In this document: positions 50,928-60,950 of the stretch, one piece after another
Layout: each line of letters starts with the position of its first letter
Position numbering within the stretch: the stretch's first letter is position 1
Assembly: GCF_009728935.1 (NCBI RefSeq)
Contig: NZ_CP034235.1
Location: forward strand, 7,081,501 to 7,145,500
Length of the DNA: 64,000 nucleotides
Origin: Paenibacillus psychroresistens
GTDB taxonomy: Bacteria > Bacillota > Bacilli > Paenibacillales > NBRC-103111
Reading direction: 5' to 3'
Notes under the pieces: model-generated
What the model was told of the DNA's origin: nothing
What the model saw: the letters and a program-made list of their open reading frames with translations, nothing else
The model's database searches: none
Translations under genes and position numbers: made by a program

Positions 50928-52748
50928 TTACTGATTTTTAACTTCAAACTCCCATATCGAAGGACCCATGGTTCCATTTATATTTACAATATTGAGCCTT
51001 ATTTTACTGCCTGTTACTGCTGAAAACGTATTTGCTTGATTAAGTCCCGGAGTTGTTCCGGAATACGCATCCAACCAGCTGCTTCCATTCCAATATTGGA
51101 TTTTATAATCTTTGATTCTCTGCCCGCCTGGCTCAAACTGCTTAATGACTGTTTTATTAAAGGTGGTGTTCGTCCCAAAATCGACTTCCAGCCAACCGCT
51201 GGTAGTTATGTCATTGGTTGCCCATCTGGTTGCTCCATCTCCGTCCACAGCTTTTGCACCATTATATTGCGTCATATTGTTGTAATATTCACTAACTGTA
51301 ACATTTTTATTTAATGCGAGGTTTGCCGGATTTGTATTATAGACCTCGAATTCCCATATGGATGGACCCATCGTACCATTAATATTCAGAATATTAAGTC
51401 TAATTTTACTGCCTGTCACAGCTGTAAAAGTATCTGCTTGATTCAAAGCTGGTGTTGTACCGCTATAAGCATCTAGCCAGCTGCTTCCATTCCAATATTG
51501 AATCTTATAATCTTTAATTCTTTGTCCACCTGGATCAAACTGTTTAGTTATCGTTTTATTAAATGTAATATTAGTCCCAAAGTCGACTACCAGCCATCCA
51601 GTAGTTGTTGTATCATTGGTGGCCCATCTCGAGGCTCCATCTCCGTCAACAGCTTTTGCACCGTTATATTCCGCCATATTGTTGTAATATTCACTAACTG
51701 TTGCTGTCTTATTTAAGGCAAGATTAGTTGCAGTTGCACTGTCTCTATAGCTTTGAGCACCGATTGCATTTAGCTGGGATAAATAGGAGCTCCAGATTAA
51801 GCCTGAATTCATAATCGGAACATCCAACTGGATAACACCACCACTATCTATAATGGTTTTGATACGGCTGGTAGCGTAAGCGTTGCTATATTTGGGTCCC
51901 TTTACTCCCACAAGCTCTGATGGAATTCCGCAACAAGTTGAATTGTTAAATCCATCTTTTCCCCACCAATTACTTAAAAAGGTTGTTATATTACATTGTT
52001 CATTGTAGCTTCCATTGCTTATATACTGTGAACCGCAGCTTCCATTTAAATCATTAATTTCACCTGCTGTATAGTTTTCTCCTCTACCTACTGCTGAAAT
52101 GCCTACTCCAGGGTTAAAGGTTATAGCGGCTGTTGGATTTCCAGCATGAACTGCATCCGATAAAGGCTGTGTAACTTCTGTATGTCCGTAATAGCCGTCA
52201 AACCACCAACCGGATATTTTGGTGCCATAGCGGACTGACCATTCTCTAATTACATTAGCCCAGCCAGTTGGATTTGAATAATCATCTCCAGGCTTGGCAC
52301 TTGGGATATACAGCATAAGCTTAATTCCCTTAGGGTTCAATGCATTATAAAGATCATTAACTAAATCACGGGTAGAGGTTCGTGCAGGGCTATACCCCAT
52401 AAGCAAATCATAAGTACTATTCGGAGAAAGCACGAATCCTGAATTCTGTCCAAGTGTTAGGGTCACATAACCTGTTTTAGCCGCAGCCAGCTGGTTAGCT
52501 AATCCAGTTACATCAAAATTATTGATTAAATTGTTCCAAACCGTACTGTTCATCGATAATTGTGTCCAAGTTGATTGTGTTTCGTCTGTTCGATCATCCG
52601 CCATATAATCAACCCAGACACCCCACTTGGCATCATACATCCAGTCCGTATCAGCTGCAAAACTGTGCTTGGGAATTATTAAAAAGCTTACAAAAGTTGC
52701 CGTTACAATTAACATTACTAATAACATTTTTTTATACATTTTAACCAT
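50928..52748 (-). CDS. Secreted GH29-like alpha-L-fucosidase with two F5/8C (CBM32-like) domains
   Basis: A 606-residue exported protein. The signal peptide is about residues 1-31 (FLIIPKHSFAAD). The catalytic part (about 33-340) begins WMYDAKWGVWVDYMADDRTD, and GTKISGWWFDGYYGHTEV carries the WFDG motif whose Asp is the GH29 nucleophile. Two tandem discoidin domains follow (about 345-475 and 478-606); they share about 85-88 percent identity, with SEYYNNM, YNGAKAVDGDGA and WNGSSWLDAYSGTT in both. The catalytic part is shorter and more divergent than classic GH29 enzymes. Probably extracellular defucosylation of a bound polysaccharide. Confidence 0.82.
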   Translation of the reverse strand: MVKMYKKMLLVMLIVTATFVSFLIIPKHSFAADTDWMYDAKWGVWVDYMADDRTDETQSTWTQLSMNSTVWNNLINNFDVTGLANQLAAAKTGYVTLTLGQNSGFVLSPNSTYDLLMGYSPARTSTRDLVNDLYNALNPKGIKLMLYIPSAKPGDDYSNPTGWANVIREWSVRYGTKISGWWFDGYYGHTEVTQPLSDAVHAGNPTAAITFNPGVGISAVGRGENYTAGEINDLNGSCGSQYISNGSYNEQCNITTFLSNWWGKDGFNNSTCCGIPSELVGVKGPKYSNAYATSRIKTIIDSGGVIQLDVPIMNSGLIWSSYLSQLNAIGAQSYRDSATATNLALNKTATVSEYYNNMAEYNGAKAVDGDGASRWATNDTTTTGWLVVDFGTNITFNKTITKQFDPGGQRIKDYKIQYWNGSSWLDAYSGTTPALNQADTFTAVTGSKIRLNILNINGTMGPSIWEFEVYNTNPANLALNKNVTVSEYYNNMTQYNGAKAVDGDGATRWATNDITTSGWLEVDFGTNTTFNKTVIKQFEPGGQRIKDYKIQYWNGSSWLDAYSGTTPGLNQANTFSAVTGSKIRLNIVNINGTMGPSIWEFEVKNQ

Positions 52749-52784
52749 GCTAATTCCTCCGTTTAATCGTTTTAGAAAAACACT

Positions 52785-52798
52785 TGAATGCGGTTACA
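52785..52798. promoter_or_regulatory. cre-like CcpA site before the GH29-like gene
   Basis: TGAATGCGGTTACA differs at one position from the cre consensus. It overlaps the end of the GH95 gene and lies about 37 bp before the GH29-like start codon. Confidence 0.5.
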
Positions 52799-55223
52799 AT
52801 TTAAATGATTCCGAGTTGCGAAAATTAAAAGTCTGCTTAATCCCTTGAACCAAGAACAAATGAAACGATTTACTCAAGCCGCTGCTATTCGCCCCTTGAT
52901 CAAGCAGCATTGCCTCATTTAACACCATTTGAATTTCCTGGTCACTTCCCTTGGATAGCAATTCCACATCAATAGTACCTGCTCTTTGATCCCAACTCAA
53001 TAGGATTTCAATCCCACCTCTTGCTAATAAAGGACCCGCACTACCTTTCCTCCAACGTTTCGGTATGGCAGGCAAGATTGAAATTGTCCCTGGTACAGAG
53101 AAAACCAGCATTTCCTGTATGGCAGCACTCCACCCCATATTAGCATCAATTTGAAAAGGTGCCCAACCCATGTCCATCCCTATTCCCATTCCACGCCAAT
53201 CATTGGATAAGGTGTAGAAATTATTCAACAGACAGGAACGACTGAGGATATCCAGGCACTCTATCGCTCGCTCCCCATCGCCCATCCGAGCAAATATATT
53301 CGCCATATGTGCCAGAGACCAGCCAGACTGTTGTTTTAACCCAATAATTAAGCGTTTATTGAGCGCAACAATAAATGCCTCGTATAGCTCCGGATTATTC
53401 TCACGTGTAACTTCAGTCCCTGGAAACACAGGATATAGATGAGATTGATGACGATGATGGTAGTTATCTGTAAAATAAGGATGCATCCATTCCTTTACTG
53501 CGCCATCTTCATTGATTTGATAGTCTGGAATGCGCTTAAGATTTGCTTCCCAATCTGTTATCTCCTCTAAATGAAAACCTGTAATCTTACTTCCTTCTAT
53601 GAGATGAGTGAAAACCTCCTTGGCAATGGCAAAATCCATTGTGGCATTTATCGTAGTCTCCATAACCACACCTTCATACTCGCCATCCTTAAGCTCTTCC
53701 TTCCAATAATTTCCTGGTGTGTTCTCTGGGGAATTAGATGGCGAGCTGATAAAAAATCCATCTGCTCCGATTGTGAAAAAATCTAGATAGAACAAAGCCG
53801 TTTCTCTTAGGAATGGCAAAGCGCGTTGCTTTAAGAAGACAAGATCCCCTGTATGGAGATAATAATCATAATAATGCTGGGCGACCCAACCTGCTCCACC
53901 TGTCCAATAGATAATGTGAGGATATAAGGTTTTGAGCAACCCAGAATCTGGAGCTGTTGGTGCTGGGATATAAATCCCCCTGCAGTTGAATAATTTGCGC
54001 GCATTTTCTTTAAAGTCATCTATTAACCTGTCAAAATAATCAAAAACAGCTAACAGCAATTCTGGCATATTCCCAGAAAGCGCTTGCCAGTAATTCATCT
54101 GCAAATTTTCATTTACCATATTGAAAGCCCAATATCCGGAGTACTCGCCACACCATAAACCCATCAAAGAACATGGATGACCGCCTTCCCGCGAGCTTGA
54201 AATCAGCAAATAACGACCATATGCCCACATTTTCTCCATGAGTGCAGCAGGTGCTTCTCCTTGATAGGCTTCAAGTAAAAGCTCTTCATTCGAACTTCCT
54301 TGATCTTCAGCTTCAATATCGAAGGTCATTGCTCCAAAAATAGCCCCATGTTCTGCTGCGTGCGGTATAAATAATTGTTCATAGTTATCTTCCATTTGTA
54401 ACAGCTCGTTACTAAGCTCCAACCAAGCTTCTACTCGATTTCTTTTGATAAAGGGCTTGATAATAATCAATACACAATCTGCATTGCTGACCCTTAATCC
54501 ATCCAAATCCGCTAGGGCTTGTCCATTAAAAGGAATAACTCTGGCAACTGCACCAAAATCAGTACCATCGTCGTTACTAGCTGCATATTGAATAAAAGGC
54601 AGTTCAACCTTCATTTCCATGTTCTGCGGTAAGGGTGATAGAACGCGATTGTCCGCTGTACGTGCATCATTGCGGTCATGTATATCCAAGCTAATTAAGC
54701 TTTCAATTGTACCTGATCCACTAGATCTTATTTCACAAACCACGATATCCTGTTTGCGAGAAACGAATAAGGCACGTTCAAATTGGGTTTCTCCGTCCTT
54801 CCAGCTTACAACAACCTCGCCCGTTTCCATATCCAGACTACGGCTGTACGCTTTGAAAGCTTGTTTACCCGGCATATAGATTTTTAAATCCCCCAATGGT
54901 AGAGGACAACCCATACTTGGTGAATAACCCCGTTCCTGAAAGGCTTTTGTGTATACTTGGTCCGCTTCAACGGCTTTATCTGCCATAAGCAATTGACGTA
55001 CCTCAGCTAGTTTATCGCTAACATCGGGCATTTCCGGAGTTGTTGTCTGCCACCATAAATCCTCATGCGAAATCATGACTGTTTCCTCATAGGTCCCCCC
55101 ATAAACAGCAGCCCCGATACTGCCATTCCCTGATGGTAAAGCCTCTTTCCAGCGCGCCCCCCAAACCGAAGATGGATATTTTAATATAAGCTTATTTTTT
55201 CTATTACTCTTTGGTCGTGTCAT
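52794..55223 (-). CDS. GH95 alpha-L-fucosidase (cytoplasmic)
   Basis: An 809-residue enzyme with no signal peptide. LKYPSSVWGARWKEALPSGN and GAAVYGGTYEETVMISHEDL open the N-terminal beta-sandwich domain of GH95. The (alpha/alpha)6 barrel contains HPCSLMGLWCGEYSGYWAFN, NLQMNYWQALSGNMPELLLA and HHRHQSHLYPVFPG, with the catalytic Glu/Asn/Asp environment. The end has WGMGWAPFQIDANMGWSAAI-like sequence and LPAIPKRWRKGSAGPLLARG. GH95 hydrolyses alpha-1,2-linked fucose by inversion. Together with the GH29-like secreted protein it marks the locus as fucose-directed. Confidence 0.9.
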   Translation of the reverse strand: MTRPKSNRKNKLILKYPSSVWGARWKEALPSGNGSIGAAVYGGTYEETVMISHEDLWWQTTTPEMPDVSDKLAEVRQLLMADKAVEADQVYTKAFQERGYSPSMGCPLPLGDLKIYMPGKQAFKAYSRSLDMETGEVVVSWKDGETQFERALFVSRKQDIVVCEIRSSGSGTIESLISLDIHDRNDARTADNRVLSPLPQNMEMKVELPFIQYAASNDDGTDFGAVARVIPFNGQALADLDGLRVSNADCVLIIIKPFIKRNRVEAWLELSNELLQMEDNYEQLFIPHAAEHGAIFGAMTFDIEAEDQGSSNEELLLEAYQGEAPAALMEKMWAYGRYLLISSSREGGHPCSLMGLWCGEYSGYWAFNMVNENLQMNYWQALSGNMPELLLAVFDYFDRLIDDFKENARKLFNCRGIYIPAPTAPDSGLLKTLYPHIIYWTGGAGWVAQHYYDYYLHTGDLVFLKQRALPFLRETALFYLDFFTIGADGFFISSPSNSPENTPGNYWKEELKDGEYEGVVMETTINATMDFAIAKEVFTHLIEGSKITGFHLEEITDWEANLKRIPDYQINEDGAVKEWMHPYFTDNYHHRHQSHLYPVFPGTEVTRENNPELYEAFIVALNKRLIIGLKQQSGWSLAHMANIFARMGDGERAIECLDILSRSCLLNNFYTLSNDWRGMGIGMDMGWAPFQIDANMGWSAAIQEMLVFSVPGTISILPAIPKRWRKGSAGPLLARGGIEILLSWDQRAGTIDVELLSKGSDQEIQMVLNEAMLLDQGANSSGLSKSFHLFLVQGIKQTFNFRNSESFKL

Positions 55224-55281
55224 CCTTATAATCCCCGCTTCTCACGCTAGCCTTATTTCCTAGATGATTGTATTTGTAATT

Positions 55282-55307
55282 GAACCAGGAGCTTCGCCCC
55301 TGGTTCT
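55282..55307 (-). terminator. Terminator after the LipO-type gene
   Basis: GAACCAGG, loop GGCGAAGC, then CCTGGTTC on the minus strand, with only a weak T-tract (TTCAATT). It separates the transporter from the GH95 gene and may allow readthrough. Confidence 0.6.
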
Positions 55308-55316
55308 TCAATGTGA

Positions 55317-57113
55317 TTAATTATATTTTTGCGCTTCTGTCTGTGCCTCTACAATTGCTTTGCTCCAAAAGTCGAAGGATTTCTGATAATCCATTTTCAT
55401 AATATCATCAATCATTTCCTGCTTTTTGGCTTCAAACTTTTCGTCACTCTTTTCCAAGATTGCCTTAGGGTAGTTGTTAACGAGATATTCCATGATTTTA
55501 TCGTCAATACGTTTGATGTCATCCGGTGCGGTTGGCAATAGAGAATCAATAATTGTATTAAACGCCGACAGCTTAGCGTCACCTTTTTCCACCATTTTCT
55601 CTACGACTTCGCCTGGATAAGAAACCCCATAGTGTTCAGAGAAGTCTTTATCAAGTACAGACATGGTATTACGTGTATATTCCGACCAAGACGGGAAGCT
55701 AACGGTTGTATTAAGAGTCTTATCGACATAACCATTTCCATGCCCAGCGAAATTGGTATACTTAAGAATTCCTGTTTTCGCTTCGAAATCTGGATCACTC
55801 TTAGAAGCTTGGAGAACACTTTCAAGAACGACTGGTTTCCCATTATCCAATTTCCAATGAACATCCTTCACACCATTCCATAGTAACTCTGAACCCGCTG
55901 ATGATTGTAGAAAATTAATAACTTCCATCGCTTTTTCTGGATTTTTGCTATTCTTGGAGATGGCATACAAGCGTGTTTCTTGGCCTAGCGCATTATAATG
56001 ACCTAAGTATTGACTAGTTCCTTTCATTGGCGGCAAGGATTCAAAGCCTTTTTCAGGGTGACCCGCTTTCACGAAATTCTCGTTAGCGCCACCAAGTGAC
56101 CAAGCAACCCATGATGAAAGCACACGATTGCTCTTGCCTTTTTCCCCTGCATTATCAAACTTCTGTGTAAAGCTGTCCGGATCTAGAATGCCCATGCGAT
56201 TAGCTTTGTTATAGAACCTTAAACCGGTCCACAAGCTGCTGTCATTCTCAGTGATTAAGCTCTTTGCATTATATTGGGGATCAATATCAAATAAATGATT
56301 AGCTGAACCCTCATTAGTTCCTTTCACGTTATAACCAAAATAGGTGACAACGTTCCAAAGCTTCCAAGCTTGATCTCCAATCCAAGGGGATAAGCCATAG
56401 ACTTTCTTGCCTTCTTCATTCGTAGGGTGCTTGTCCTGCATCTGTTTAAGCACGTTTAATAAATCATCTGTAGTGTTCACTGCCGGATAACCTAATTCCT
56501 TATAAAGATCCCAGCGGATAACAGGTGCTACAGAACTATAGTTATCAGGCTTAGCAGGAGGGCCGTCGAAGCCTTGGATGAAATAGACTTTATTGGTTTC
56601 ATTGCTAAGATACTTTTTGCTGAAGTCCAGTTTATTCTGACTTTCGGCAACAATATCTTTGCCATTTGAGAGAAGCAAGTCATCCATAGGGATAATATTA
56701 TTTCCTTCAATTAACTGCTTTATATACTTCTTTTCCGTTACGATAATATCAGGAAGATCCCCACTAGCAAGCATAATATTAAACTTCTGATCGTCGGGAT
56801 GAGTTTCGAAGTCCAAGCTAACGCCAGTTTGCTTTGCAATTTCGATAGCAACTTCATCATTCTGAACACCACTCGGATAGTCTTTAGCGAAAGAGCCAGT
56901 CGGACCTGAAATTTTCAAGGTTACCGGGGTTGGAACTTTGGTTGTGGCTTCAGGACTCGCACTGCTGTCGCTGCTTGAGCTTGCTTGCGGTGTGTTGTCC
57001 GCCTCATTTTTATTGCCGCAACCTGCAACTCCCAATGAAATCGAAGCAACTAAAACTAATCCCATAATTGTACTCATAGTTCTTTTCTTTTCTAAAATGC
57101 TTTTCTTTTTCAT
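55317..57113 (-). CDS. LipO-type ABC solute-binding lipoprotein
   Basis: A 598-residue binding protein, longer than MalE-like ones, as usual for the LipO/YtcQ group. The lipobox is LGVAGCGN at about residue 33. A Ser/Thr-rich linker follows (about 40-60), then VTLKISGPTGSFAKDYPSGV and SPWIGDQAWKLWNVVTYFGY. It is transcribed with the LplC- and LplB-type permease genes upstream. Polygalacturonan- or oligosaccharide-type substrates are common for this family. Confidence 0.9.
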   Translation of the reverse strand: MKKKSILEKKRTMSTIMGLVLVASISLGVAGCGNKNEADNTPQASSSSDSSASPEATTKVPTPVTLKISGPTGSFAKDYPSGVQNDEVAIEIAKQTGVSLDFETHPDDQKFNIMLASGDLPDIIVTEKKYIKQLIEGNNIIPMDDLLLSNGKDIVAESQNKLDFSKKYLSNETNKVYFIQGFDGPPAKPDNYSSVAPVIRWDLYKELGYPAVNTTDDLLNVLKQMQDKHPTNEEGKKVYGLSPWIGDQAWKLWNVVTYFGYNVKGTNEGSANHLFDIDPQYNAKSLITENDSSLWTGLRFYNKANRMGILDPDSFTQKFDNAGEKGKSNRVLSSWVAWSLGGANENFVKAGHPEKGFESLPPMKGTSQYLGHYNALGQETRLYAISKNSKNPEKAMEVINFLQSSAGSELLWNGVKDVHWKLDNGKPVVLESVLQASKSDPDFEAKTGILKYTNFAGHGNGYVDKTLNTTVSFPSWSEYTRNTMSVLDKDFSEHYGVSYPGEVVEKMVEKGDAKLSAFNTIIDSLLPTAPDDIKRIDDKIMEYLVNNYPKAILEKSDEKFEAKKQEMIDDIMKMDYQKSFDFWSKAIVEAQTEAQKYN

Positions 57114-57184
57114 TTGTGTCCATCGCTCCCTTAGTATAAAACTATATATTCAACAGCTTCTGGGCTGATCGAACCGACTTGCAA

Positions 57185-58060
57185 CTAACCTTTGATTGCT
57201 CCAAGCATGATTCCTTTGACAAAATAACGTTGTAGAAACGGATAAACCAGCAGAATCGGTATAGAAACAATCATGGAAATGGTGACGCGCACTGTCATAG
57301 GTGTTAGCCTAATTTTGGCGCCTTGCCTTGTCAGCTCCATTGATGAAGCACTAGCTAATGACTCCGATTCCTTCAAGTAATTCAACAAGGTTAGCTGCAA
57401 GGTTTGCAGATGTTTATCGCTAACTAAGAAATAGTTGTCTGTCCAAGAGTTCCACTGGTTCACAGCACTGAATACTGCAATTGCCGCAATAATTGGAACA
57501 GATACTGGGAAAATAATTTTCATGAAAATAGTCAAGTAGCCTGCTCCATCTATCATGGCCGATTCCTCGAGTGCAGGAGGAAGACTCTCGATATATGTTT
57601 TTACGAGGATCAGGTAGAAGCCAATAACTGCTGTCGGAAGAATATAGAGCAGGAAGTTATTCTTGAGGCCAAGCTCTTTCATTGTGATATACCAAGGGAT
57701 TAAACCCGAATTGAGATATAGTGTAATGACCACAAACCGATAAACGGTTTTGCGAAGATACATCTCCCGTTTGGTTAATAAATAGCCGAAAAGTGTGGTA
57801 CAGAAAACAGTAACAATAGTGCCAATAATGGCTCGTGCCGCAGAAACTCCAAAAGAGATAGATATTTTCTCAAGCTTAAACATCTGAATGTACGTTTCAA
57901 ACGTAATGCTCTTGGGCCAAAGATAGATCCCTTTGGCAGCTTGTACAGGATCACTGATTGAATAAATAAACAGATAGTAGAATGGGTATATGCACACTAT
58001 CATAATCAGAATGAAGACCAGATAATTGATGGTTTGGAAGCCTATGTCGTTTTGTTTCAT
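57185..58060 (-). CDS. ABC transporter permease, LplC/YtcP type
   Basis: About 291 residues; start at the ATG at 58060 after GGTGGTGAGAGCGAC. Six helices. The loop ESLPPALEESAMIDGAGYLT is the EAA region; NQWNSWTDNYFLVSDKHLQT and RYFVKGIMLGAIKG are family signatures. It lies 22 bp after the LplB-type gene and before the LipO-type gene. Confidence 0.92.
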   Translation of the reverse strand: MKQNDIGFQTINYLVFILIMIVCIYPFYYLFIYSISDPVQAAKGIYLWPKSITFETYIQMFKLEKISISFGVSAARAIIGTIVTVFCTTLFGYLLTKREMYLRKTVYRFVVITLYLNSGLIPWYITMKELGLKNNFLLYILPTAVIGFYLILVKTYIESLPPALEESAMIDGAGYLTIFMKIIFPVSVPIIAAIAVFSAVNQWNSWTDNYFLVSDKHLQTLQLTLLNYLKESESLASASSMELTRQGAKIRLTPMTVRVTISMIVSIPILLVYPFLQRYFVKGIMLGAIKG

Positions 58061-58082
58061 GTCGCTCTCACCACCTTGATTT

Positions 58083-58976
58083 TTATATAATCGATTGACC
58101 TCGGAGTCTCTTGGATAGTCCATTCACTATGAATAGTAGGAGAATACTGATAACGGTTTTGAAAACACCAAGCGCCGTTGAAAAGGAATAATCATTGTTC
58201 AATAAACCAATTTTATACACGTAATAATCTAACACTTGCAGTCGATCCGAAACCAAAGAGTTATAGAAAACATAATATTGTTCAAATCCGTTCGATAACA
58301 TATTGCTAATTGCAAGCATCAGCATGACGAAAAAAGTCGGGAGCAATCCGGGTACGGTCACATTCCAGATAATACTAAATCTACCCGCTCCATCTACCTT
58401 GGCTGCTTGATAAAGCTCAGGATCGATCCCTGCCATGGCTGCTATGTAGATGATGGCGCTAAAACCAACTGTTTTCCATACCGTGATAATCGTTTGGAAT
58501 ATCCATGCCCATTTATCATTGGCGAGAAGATTCGTCGGTTCTTGAATCCATCCCCATTTCAATAACAAGCTATTCACGACACCTCCATCGACTGAGAAAA
58601 AAGTGAAGAAAATCGAGAATACCAGAATCCAACTAATAAAGTTAGGAATGGTCGTCATCGTTTGGACCAGCTTGCGGAAACGCGGGCTGCGAATTTCATT
58701 TAAGAATATCGCAAAGATTACGGGTAATGGTGTTGTTACAACTGTCAGCAAGCTCAACACTAGTGTGTTACGCATGACCTTCCACAAATCACTACCTTCA
58801 TGAAACGCCAGCTCGAAATATTTAAACCCTACAAATGGACTATTCGATAAAGGTATTCCCGGCTTGTAATCAAAGAAAGCATAAATCCAACCAAACAAAG
58901 GAACATAATTGAAGATAAATACCAAACCAATAAACGGAAGTGCAAGTAACAATAAGTACAATCTAGTATTTCTCAT
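58083..58976 (-). CDS. ABC transporter permease, LplB/YteP type
   Basis: About 297 residues; start at the ATG at 58976, six bases after GGTGAG. YLLLLALPFIGLVFIFNYVP and GWIYAFFDYKPGIPLSNSPF are the typical start of LplB-type permeases. The EAA loop is DPELYQAAKVDGAGRFSIIW. First gene of the transporter operon; a promoter with direct repeats TGTTGTCT is likely at 58995-59020. Confidence 0.92.
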   Translation of the reverse strand: MRNTRLYLLLLALPFIGLVFIFNYVPLFGWIYAFFDYKPGIPLSNSPFVGFKYFELAFHEGSDLWKVMRNTLVLSLLTVVTTPLPVIFAIFLNEIRSPRFRKLVQTMTTIPNFISWILVFSIFFTFFSVDGGVVNSLLLKWGWIQEPTNLLANDKWAWIFQTIITVWKTVGFSAIIYIAAMAGIDPELYQAAKVDGAGRFSIIWNVTVPGLLPTFFVMLMLAISNMLSNGFEQYYVFYNSLVSDRLQVLDYYVYKIGLLNNDYSFSTALGVFKTVISILLLFIVNGLSKRLRGQSII

Positions 58977-59135
58977 TCCCATCTCACCATACCTTGTTGT
59001 CTGTTTATGTTGTCTATAGGCTTCATTGTAGTGAAATTAAAAAGGGAATGAAATAAACAATCTTACGACTTTTTGAAGTCATAGGACTGATTTCAAACCC
59101 TAATTTGAAACTATTAACATAAAAGATGATGAATC

Positions 59136-60950
59136 TTACGATTTCTGCTCAGGTTCAGGATCGAGCGGCAAACGAATTTGCACAACTGTTCCTTCTCCAG
59201 GTTCGCTGTTGATAGTCAATCCGTATCCTATCATTCCATAGTGGAGGATAATCCTTCTTTGTACGTTGTAGATCCCAAATCCTTTGCCATCTCTTTCTTC
59301 CTCATCCGCAATATTGTACATTCGATCACGAATCAACAACAAATTTTCTGGCAGGATTCCGATACCGTTATCGGAGACACTGCAAATAAGCGATTTTTCG
59401 GATTCTTTATAAATATGCACATCAATTTTACCACGATGGTTATGGGGCTCTAATCCATGCTGAATCGAATTTTCCAAGAGGGGCTGCAGAATAAACCTCA
59501 GAATCGGATTATTCTCTAATCCGGACTCTACCGTAAATACGGTAATGATCTTCTCACCAAATCGGTTGTTCATGATGGATATATAGCTTTCGGTAAACTC
59601 TTTCTCATCCTGTACGGTCGTATATAGCGAGGGGTTTTTATAAATGGGATATAGAATTCTGCCTAATGAGGTAATGCTGGCTACGACATTTGGGGCTTTA
59701 GCCACAATTGCCATCCATTTAATCGTGTTCAAAGTGTTATAAAGGAAATGCGGATTAATTTGAGACTGCAGCAATCGAATTTCCGTACGTCTTTTCTCTG
59801 ATTCCGTTTTTTTGTTCTGATCAATGAGCTCAAGGATACTAGACGACATTCTATTGAAATGACGAGCCAATATACCTAATTCATTTCGTGACGATTCCCT
59901 AATTCGAAGGCCAATCTTTCCCCGCTCCAATAGCTTCATGCCTTCAACCAGCTCTAGAAGTGGCGAGAGAATACGTCTAAGCCAGAAGGAAGATAAAAAT
60001 AGAGCAATTCCTATGCTTAAAAGAAAGGTTACTATAACGAATATTCGCAAAATGGAAATTTCTCTGAGAAACTCGGAGATTGGAATTTCTTTAATTAGGG
60101 TCCACCCCGTGTTTTCCATTGTATAATAAACGACTTGTTTAACCTCCTTGTCCTTCTTGTTTGTAAAGCTGCCGAAAGTCATTTGATTATCTGGCTTGGT
60201 AACTAAACTCGGCTTCAGGAGCAAGCTCTCATTCTCATGGGAGATAATAAGATTTCTTTCGTCGATCATATATAATTCGGTATTAATCGAGCTTGGTAAA
60301 GCGGTATGATAGATAGAGGTAAGCATGCTCTGCCGTACATTAATGATAAGGGTGGCACTTTGTTGCTTCTGATAAGGCGTTTTTATGCCTCTTACTGCCG
60401 AAATTAAATTTGCCGGTAAATCTGTTCTACCCGATAAGTTATAATCGGCTGAGGTATATCCTCCAACCCAGGCTAATTTCGGGAACGATCTCTGTCCGAC
60501 TTGATAGGCTACTGAAGTATAAAAGGGTGATTTTCGAGACAGGTCCGTGAACACTCTACTCTTGTTGTCATCCATGCCTATTATTCTGCCATCTTCCGTA
60601 TAGATGTAAATCGATTGAATGTACTCATAATTCTGCATGGTTTCAGTAATTTTATTGAATAAACCCACTGTCTGGGTGATAATCGAGGCTTCGGTAGTCG
60701 CTGGATTCTCTAAATATTCCATCGTTATTGGCTCTACAATTAACAATTTGGAAATTTTATCGACCTCCTTGCGAAAGGTCTGGATACTATATTCCGCTTG
60801 CCGAAAGGTCTGAATAGTAGCACTCTCATTCTGGGATTGCAGGGCTGTCATCATCCGGTCATAAATGACTAAGGAACTGACGAACAGAATAACGATATTA
60901 GTCAGCATGAATGAGACAATCAACTGCGTTCTAAGCTTTCTCGTTTGCAT
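59136..60950 (-). CDS. Sensor histidine kinase, YesM type
   Basis: A 604-residue kinase with helices at about 8-28 and 288-309 around a large extracellular dCache-like domain. A HAMP-like part is followed by the His-kinase motif LLQSQINPHFLYNTLNTIKW and the ATP site (VSDNGIGI, DGKGFGIYNVQRRI). It should sense an extracellular glycan or binding-protein complex and phosphorylate the YesN-type regulator with which it overlaps by 20 bases. GAGGTAGG precedes the start. Confidence 0.92.
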   Translation of the reverse strand: MQTRKLRTQLIVSFMLTNIVILFVSSLVIYDRMMTALQSQNESATIQTFRQAEYSIQTFRKEVDKISKLLIVEPITMEYLENPATTEASIITQTVGLFNKITETMQNYEYIQSIYIYTEDGRIIGMDDNKSRVFTDLSRKSPFYTSVAYQVGQRSFPKLAWVGGYTSADYNLSGRTDLPANLISAVRGIKTPYQKQQSATLIINVRQSMLTSIYHTALPSSINTELYMIDERNLIISHENESLLLKPSLVTKPDNQMTFGSFTNKKDKEVKQVVYYTMENTGWTLIKEIPISEFLREISILRIFVIVTFLLSIGIALFLSSFWLRRILSPLLELVEGMKLLERGKIGLRIRESSRNELGILARHFNRMSSSILELIDQNKKTESEKRRTEIRLLQSQINPHFLYNTLNTIKWMAIVAKAPNVVASITSLGRILYPIYKNPSLYTTVQDEKEFTESYISIMNNRFGEKIITVFTVESGLENNPILRFILQPLLENSIQHGLEPHNHRGKIDVHIYKESEKSLICSVSDNGIGILPENLLLIRDRMYNIADEEERDGKGFGIYNVQRRIILHYGMIGYGLTINSEPGEGTVVQIRLPLDPEPEQKS

